This document shows positions 63,601 to 64,000 of a stretch of DNA of 64,000 nucleotides, one piece after another (position 1 is the first letter of the stretch; each line of letters begins with the position of its first letter). The notes beneath the pieces were generated by a model. It was not told where the DNA came from. It saw only the letters and a program-made list of their open reading frames with translations, and made no database searches. Position numbers and translations under genes: made by a program. The DNA is from Amphiduros pacificus (Eukaryota > Annelida > Polychaeta > Phyllodocida > Hesionidae): positions 9,390,049-9,454,048 of the forward strand of contig OX439007.1 of NCBI GenBank assembly GCA_949316495.1. The letters are read 5' to 3'.

Positions 63601-63806
63601 AAGTATAGAAATTCCCATCTGCTTTGTACTGGTTGTTTCTGTGTGGAGTATTATTTAAATTCATAAGAGAGTTTAGATTTTTCTCCGTCGATAGAACTGT
63701 CTGCATGTCATGTTGCAGGAGTGCACAATGTCAGAGATAGAATCCAGACTCTACGACAAGTTCAACATCACCATCACAGAAGTGAAAGCCTTGCTTGCCG
63801 ACTCAG
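24562..63806 (+). CDS. VPS13-family bridge-like lipid transfer protein (N-terminal part, 19 exons)
   Basis: Nineteen in-phase exons encode about 715 residues, starting MFEGIVANLLNKHLGKYIQ. The start matches the conserved chorein N-terminus (MxExxVxxxLNxxLGxYVxxL). Residues 1 to about 110 form the chorein_N domain, including VELTDLQLKPEAL, LPVEVKAGYVGKI and IPWTSLYSMPVKVTVEDVY. Later family landmarks are IHIRYED (about 152), FACGIMLKSLS, WWKYAYTAVVEE (about 330), the helical RERYRQYKNTYKKKLL, QGWFSWMWSG followed by an acidic run, AIGYDSN, VQPVEIVYDE and YVVIPEYGT. VPS13 proteins move lipids between organelles through a long hydrophobic groove. Full length is usually 3,000 to 4,300 residues, so the gene continues right of the window. 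The sequence is closest to the VPS13A/C type but diverged; the subfamily is not settled. Introns 10, 11 and 14 carry donor-derived arrays. Confidence 0.93.
25977..26046. repeat. 11-bp tandem repeat in VPS13 intron 1
   Basis: There are just over six copies of TCACATGATTG. The unit includes the E-box-like CACATG. Confidence 0.92.
27931..28020 (+). repeat. Dispersed repeat, copy 2
   Basis: Homologous to 22264-22346 in the same orientation. The 26-bp array begins about 75 bp after its right end. Confidence 0.7.
28094..30060. repeat. 22/26-bp minisatellite, about 80 copies, VPS13 intron 1
   Basis: The core unit is GGTACACTATGTAGTCACTG then CAGGGA, with or without a GGAG extension. This gives a mix of 22- and 26-bp units. 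Blocks of several hundred bp recur (for example the series near 28441 reappears near 29171), so there are higher-order duplications. ORFs reading VHYVVTAGRE-type repeats come from the array. Confidence 0.93.
30562..30601. repeat. GGCACA hexanucleotide run
   Basis: About six copies of ACAGGC/ACAGGCAT-type hexamers. Confidence 0.8.
30738..30934. repeat. 31-bp tandem repeat in VPS13 intron 1
   Basis: There are about six diverged copies of CATAATAGTATTGGTGCAGA followed by CATCCTCAGGT. Confidence 0.88.
31660..31703 (+). CDS. VPS13 coding exon 2
   Basis: It encodes GRVELTDLQLKPEAL. The acceptor is CTTGCAG and the donor is TTG|GTGAGT. It is 44 nt, and the phases match exons 1 and 3. Confidence 0.92.
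32125..32432. repeat. About 62-bp tandem repeat in VPS13 intron 2
   Basis: There are about five copies of a block containing GGGGAAATTTCACATTTCAT, AGAGAGTAGT, GAAATAGTCTGGCCCC and ATACCTCTTATAATT. Unit length varies through small deletions. Confidence 0.88.
33432..33620. mobile_element. pogo/Tigger-like MITE
   Basis: The 189-bp element is flanked by TA (33432-33433 and 33619-33620). Inverted ends are CAGTCAAGCCCCGCCAGTCC at the left and CAGTCAGACCTCGCCGGACC at the right (read inward), about 80 percent identical. CAGTC-starting ends with TA duplication fit the pogo branch of Tc1/mariner. There is no transposase. Confidence 0.65.
33713..33838 (+). repeat. Dispersed repeat B, copy 1
   Basis: From CCAATCAC through GACAATGGTGGGA, CAATCATTTTGACCAATCAG and AGAAGTGTCCAT to CACCATATGTCTA it aligns with 52260-52390 at roughly 80 percent identity. 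Orientation is the same. It may extend left to about 33653. Confidence 0.75.
34262..37098. repeat. 51-bp minisatellite, about 55 copies, VPS13 intron 2
   Basis: The unit is GCCATGACAGGGCCAGTCCA, GGAAAACTCCCCATTGCCAT and ATAGAATAAAT. Because 51 is 17 codons and the unit is low in stops, ORFs of up to 638 codons appear on the - strand and 402 on the + strand. A block of about 0.9 kb is duplicated (the pattern near 35010-35270 recurs near 35917-36180). Two short units lacking the CAGGAAAACT part flank these blocks. It is not considered coding. Confidence 0.95.
37372..37620. repeat. Irregular 12-bp repeat (GTAGCAACTCAT)
   Basis: There are about 18 diverged copies of GTAGCAACTCAT, mixed with GTAGCGATTAT variants. 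It follows the 51-bp array by about 270 bp. Confidence 0.8.
38690..40434. repeat. 59-bp minisatellite, about 30 copies, VPS13 intron 2
   Basis: The unit is GCTAGCTTGTATGGTGGAGG, GTGGTGTTGGCACTGAGCCA and GGCCTTGGACCTTATTGTT. Two main variants (TAGAGACAGAG versus TTGGCACTGAG in the middle) alternate in blocks, which shows larger duplications. Confidence 0.95.
41222..42492. repeat. 25-bp minisatellite, about 51 copies, VPS13 intron 2
   Basis: The unit is TACATGCCGGGATGGAATCC then TCAGC, with TCGGC and TGGGC variants. A rare variant series (GCCGGGACGTGCCGGGATAG) occurs at about 41684 and again about 660 bp later at 42344, marking a higher-order duplication. Three units (75 nt) make 25 codons, so stop-free ORFs appear in every + frame; the 445-codon one is an artefact. 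Confidence 0.95.
42600..42667 (+). repeat. tRNA-like remnant (possible SINE head)
   Basis: GGTTCAAATCC matches a polymerase III B box. An A-box-like segment before it is weak. This could be a decayed tRNA-derived SINE or chance. Confidence 0.25.
43321..43404 (+). repeat. Dispersed repeat C, copy 1
   Basis: TTTTGTGA, then TTTTCAGCAA-like sequence, CCATATTTGGTCAAATTT and CAGTGTAA align with 48206-48294. The 18-bp array starts immediately after it. Confidence 0.65.
43405..44036 (+). repeat. About 18-bp G-rich minisatellite, 35 copies, VPS13 intron 2
   Basis: The unit is AGTAGGGGGACAGAGATC, with variants lacking AGAG or with GGGG. Runs of four or five G occur every 13 to 18 bp on the + strand, which gives G-quadruplex potential. 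ORFs on both strands come from the array. Confidence 0.93.
44355..44972. repeat. 39-bp minisatellite, about 16 copies, VPS13 intron 2
   Basis: The unit is GCTGACAGGTGGTACAATCA then CACTGCTAAAGGTTCAGAT, with a TAGATGTTTAGGT variant. As 39 is 13 codons, a 198-codon ORF (DRWYNHTAKGSDA repeats) stays open. I regard it as incidental. Confidence 0.93.
45446..46172. repeat. 32-bp minisatellite, about 23 copies, VPS13 intron 2
   Basis: The unit is TTTGCTCAGTTAGTAGACCC followed by either CAGTATTTACAG or CAATGTTTTCAG. These two variants are interspersed in an irregular pattern. Confidence 0.94.
47509..47552. repeat. Short 17-bp triplication
   Basis: There are three copies of TTGACCTAATTTCCCCA-type sequence. 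Confidence 0.7.
48095..48137 (+). CDS. VPS13 coding exon 3
   Basis: It encodes FELDLPVEVKAGYV, the chorein segment LPxxVKxGxxG. The acceptor is GTTTGCAG and the donor is GTGG|GTAAGT. Intron 2 before it is 16.4 kb and mostly tandem repeats. Confidence 0.92.
48206..48294 (+). repeat. Dispersed repeat C, copy 2
   Basis: Homologous to 43321-43404 (CCATATTTGGTCAACTTT region). A further 60 bp to the right has no array beside it. Confidence 0.65.
49718..50795. repeat. 38-bp minisatellite abutting the VPS13 exon 4 acceptor
   Basis: There are about 28 copies of GAACATGTATTTGTTATATC then TCAGCCTTGGCATCCCCT. Each unit has a pyrimidine-poor but AG-ended TATATCTCAG. The array stops a few bases before the real acceptor GTTTCTCAG at 50804. 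The AGCCTTGGCATTCCCTGAAC part resembles exon 4's AGCCTGGCCATTCCGTGGAC, so an origin at the acceptor/exon start is possible but weaker than for the donor arrays. Confidence 0.9.
50805..50996 (+). CDS. VPS13 coding exon 4
   Basis: It encodes KISLAIPWTSLYSMPVKVTV, EDVYVLAGPIPDRKYDARKE and ALAIKRNKLLQLENTKVDED. This is the conserved chorein beta-strand region followed by a charged helix. The donor is GACG|GTAAGT. Confidence 0.94.
51377..51441 (+). CDS. VPS13 coding exon 5
   Basis: It encodes DPAPEDQSFIEKLTATIVNN then IQ, matching the family FxEKLxxxIxxNxQ motif. The acceptor is TTTCAG and the donor is CAG|GTAGGA. Confidence 0.92.
52040..52198 (+). CDS. VPS13 coding exon 6
   Basis: It encodes VSVSRIHIRYEDKVTSPDHP, FACGIMLKSLSAETTNGQWQ and PTQIDAQATQINK. 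IHIRYED and FxxGIxLxxLS are VPS13 signatures. The donor is AAG|GTCATT, a weak consensus. Confidence 0.93.
52260..52390 (+). repeat. Dispersed repeat B, copy 2
   Basis: Homologous to 33713-33838, same orientation. It lies in VPS13 intron 6. Confidence 0.75.
52903..52995 (+). CDS. VPS13 coding exon 7
   Basis: It encodes LVHLQALSVYWNPYIPEQSL then VRGKLHTTAWR, matching the family L..LS.YWN motif. The donor is AGG|GTGAGC. Confidence 0.92.
53203..53260 (+). CDS. VPS13 coding exon 8
   Basis: It encodes NLLKNSLDTHRVMEEDFDF. The exon is 58 nt. The acceptor is ATTTTAG and the donor is TTCA|GTGAGT. Confidence 0.9.
53355..53425 (+). repeat. tRNA-like remnant (possible SINE head)
   Basis: TTACTTGGTCAAGCTGAGC resembles an A-box region, and AGGTTTAAGTCCTA follows at the right distance as a B box. 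It is diverged and was called by eye only. Confidence 0.3.
53668..53789 (+). CDS. VPS13 coding exon 9
   Basis: It encodes IMRPVSARAKLMLNKDE then TTTLPKQVANLIMEDIDVLI and SRQQ. PVSARAKLMLN matches the family PISA.AKL.MN motif. The donor is CAG|GTCAGG. Confidence 0.93.
54322..54503 (+). CDS. VPS13 coding exon 10
   Basis: It encodes FLNMLSLTDSFKMMAVNQRY, MKYNPEVKVKGHVKAWWKYA, YTAVVEETIRPYSWQRIKAH. The WWKYA and W..I..H motifs are family landmarks. The donor is CACAG|GTAAAT. The last 17 nt of the exon recur in the array that follows. Confidence 0.93.
54488..54765 (+). repeat. 26-34-bp tandem repeat containing the VPS13 exon 10 splice donor
   Basis: There are about nine units of AGAATCAAGGCTCAAAG plus GTAAATACAG. 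The first unit is the real junction (AGAATAAAAGCTCACAG plus GTAAATACAG, exon 10 end and donor). The exon part matches at 13 of 17 positions and the donor part at 10 of 10. At least five further units keep G|GTAAATACAG. The distal units degrade. The array fills 43 percent of intron 10. Exon extension would meet a stop at once (AGG TAA). Confidence 0.85.
55003..55076. repeat. Short ATTTATTCATTG repeat before VPS13 exon 11
   Basis: There are about five diverged copies of TTTATTCATTGCACA/TTATTCATTGAT, ending about 38 bp upstream of the exon 11 start. Confidence 0.75.
55114..55258 (+). CDS. VPS13 coding exon 11
   Basis: It encodes ERYRQYKNTYKKKLLYPDNE, NLSSQLLSLEEELDIANILM and AREQAKLE. This helical region corresponds to the human stretch ending ARQxAxVE. 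The donor is GAG|GTAACA, the first of about 81 such junctions. Confidence 0.93.
55238..58147 (+). repeat. 36-bp minisatellite, about 81 copies, each with the VPS13 exon 11 splice donor
   Basis: The unit is GAGAACAGGCCAAGCTAGAG plus GTAACACTATATCCTA. Its first 20 nt equal the 3' end of exon 11 (EQAKLE) and the rest is donor and early intron. The array fills about 94 percent of intron 11. The unit is 12 codons, so the frame is kept (two units of 33 bp also keep it). Many units read CTATAG, including the first intronic one with TAG at 55268, so exon extension stops after three codons. Others carry CTATAT or CTACAG. Variant blocks (AATTTAGAG, ACCAAGCTAGAGGTAGC) recur, which marks larger duplications. 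The - strand ORFs of 408 and 574 codons are artefacts. Confidence 0.96.
58318..58545 (+). CDS. VPS13 coding exon 12
   Basis: It encodes FAKEAPERTTKQKEKQGWFS, WMWSGGEEEDEDEGE, PGWLNKLNDEEKERLYKAIG and YDSNQNVELKPG. GWFSWxW, an acidic run and LYKAIGY are shared with human VPS13A/C. The donor is GGG|GTGAGT. Confidence 0.94.
58975..59111 (+). CDS. VPS13 coding exon 13
   Basis: It encodes YISSRIDLHLEHCCVSLVNY, SKEVLKVTVTDLTTTLEHRP and ENNGL. The acceptor is GTTTTGCAG and the donor is GAG|GTATGC. Confidence 0.92.
60165..60256 (+). CDS. VPS13 coding exon 14 (shortest form)
   Basis: It encodes VSLKTESFVVEGVSIEHDLV then PIITSDIGVY and ends TATG|GTAGGT. This is the minimal exon that joins exon 15 in frame. 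Nine further GTAGGT donors follow at 45-bp steps without a stop, so the true 3' end could lie at any of them up to 60661. Human proteins have no matching insert, which favours the first donor. Confidence 0.88.
60217..61137 (+). repeat. 45-bp tandem repeat containing the VPS13 exon 14 splice donor
   Basis: The unit is GTAGGTTCTACATGACCTCG, TCCCCATCAGACGTAGGAGT and CTATG: the exon 14 end plus 13 nt of intron. Donors lie at 60257 (real), 60302, 60347, 60392, 60437, 60482, 60527, 60572, 60617 and 60662, all exactly 45 bp apart. Beyond that, 31-bp short units mix in. The last unit (near 61091-61135) keeps the longer exon-like CATCATCACATCA version, but its donor position reads GCAGAC. The array fills 75 percent of intron 14. 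Confidence 0.93.
61438..61550 (+). CDS. VPS13 coding exon 15
   Basis: It encodes APSVNQVFSLDFDINPVHVE, ADCAIKLNVQ and PVEIVYDE. The motif QPVEIVYD matches human VPS13C. The acceptor is TTTTTCAG and the donor is GAG|GTGATG. Confidence 0.93.
61856..61932 (+). repeat. tRNA-derived SINE-like remnant
   Basis: TGGCTGGTTATTTGGCAGAG resembles a tRNA A-box region. GTTTGAGTCCCGGC follows about 45 bp later as a B box, with the tRNA-like CACCTTGGACCCAGGG between. It lies about 70 bp upstream of VPS13 exon 16. A SINE head is more likely than a working tRNA, because the acceptor stem does not pair well. Confidence 0.5.
62000..62140 (+). CDS. VPS13 coding exon 16
   Basis: It encodes HAVTEVIAFFQVPQ, ITKNDVMNVMYAGWNRVAEI and SRAGLQYAIEQHQ, matching the family V..V..FF.. 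and T.GL.Y.IE motifs. The donor is CAG|GTAAGA. Confidence 0.94.
62192..62880. repeat. About 18-bp repeat cluster (TATGCTTATGAGAACTAA), VPS13 intron 16
   Basis: Three blocks (about 62192-62500, 62530-62610, 62700-62880) contain variants of TATGCTTATGAGAACTAA, including a GGTTGTGAGAACTAATAC sub-block and an alternating CCAATATG/CCATATG sub-block. It does not include the exon 16 donor. Confidence 0.88.
63020..63087 (+). CDS. VPS13 coding exon 17
   Basis: It encodes TVHLSMNMRSPYVVIPEYGT then LHR, matching the family L.IN..ASYIIVPQ.G block. The donor is CAG|GTCAGT. Confidence 0.93.
63445..63523 (+). CDS. VPS13 coding exon 18
   Basis: It encodes GGNVLVIDFGKLKVESELQP then KNISLH, matching the family L.LDLG.L.V.S motif. 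The donor is CAT|GTGAGT. Confidence 0.93.
63719..63806 (+). CDS. VPS13 coding exon 19 (last in window)
   Basis: It encodes ECTMSEIESRLYDKFNITIT then EVKALLADS, matching the family YD.FD..L..VQ.L. motif. The donor is CAG|GTAGGA. Coding continues beyond the window. Confidence 0.92.
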
Positions 63807-64000
63807 GTAGGAACAATTGTAAATGTGCATATAATGTTAATGTACCCAGGGAAGCTGCACAGGCAATGACTAAATTATATTAGATATTATATATGACTCA
63901 CAATATAATGTTGCATGAATCTAAGTGCAATATAAAAGTATTTTGAGTAACATCCTTGCCTAGTTGCCTTTGTTTGTGACTTGTCTCTCAAATGTTCCAT

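Overview
The window looks like nuclear DNA from an animal, most likely a marine invertebrate such as a mollusc. That placement is inferred from intron-rich genes with GT-AG junctions, AT-rich introns, many minisatellites, small TIR elements and tRNA-like remnants. It is not proven. No bacterial or organellar features were seen. All exon coordinates were read by hand from reading frame, splice signals and protein similarity recalled from known families.

Three conserved genes account for nearly all credible coding sequence. (1) The 3' half of a RAB21 small GTPase gene lies on the + strand (exons at 2512-4102); its first exons are upstream of the window. (2) A complete CLYBL (citramalyl-CoA lyase-like, mitochondrial) gene lies on the - strand with six coding exons (16232 down to 9520), convergent with RAB21. 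(3) The 5' part of a VPS13-family lipid-transfer gene lies on the + strand, with 19 coding exons from the ATG at 24562 to 63806 encoding about 715 residues. It runs off the right edge. CLYBL and VPS13 diverge, and a YY1-like motif near 18040 with splice-donor-like sequences on both sides suggests a shared bidirectional promoter.

The introns are dominated by tandem arrays. I count more than twenty, covering roughly 30 percent of the window, with units of 11 to about 62 bp. The longest are a 28-bp array (12635-15565), a 26-bp family (28094-30060), a 51-bp array (34262-37098), a 59-bp array (38690-40434), a 25-bp array (41222-42492), a 38-bp array (49718-50795) and a 36-bp array (55238-58147). 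Several contain internal higher-order duplications. Long ORFs seen on both strands there are by-products of repeat length and composition. Four small TIR elements (piggyBac-like, pogo-like and two unclassified), a reverse-transcriptase-associated fragment, three pairs of dispersed repeats and several tRNA-like remnants are also present.

The most unusual feature is that five arrays, in two adjacent genes, begin exactly at an exon's 3' end. Their repeat unit is the exon end plus its 5' splice donor: two in CLYBL (introns 2 and 4) and three in VPS13 (introns 10, 11 and 14). Each real donor is therefore followed by 3 to about 100 copies of itself. In VPS13 exon 14 the unit is exactly 45 bp, keeps the reading frame and has no stop through nine extra donors, so alternative donor choice could add 15-residue blocks to the protein. 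The 38-bp array at 49718-50795 may be an acceptor-side counterpart.
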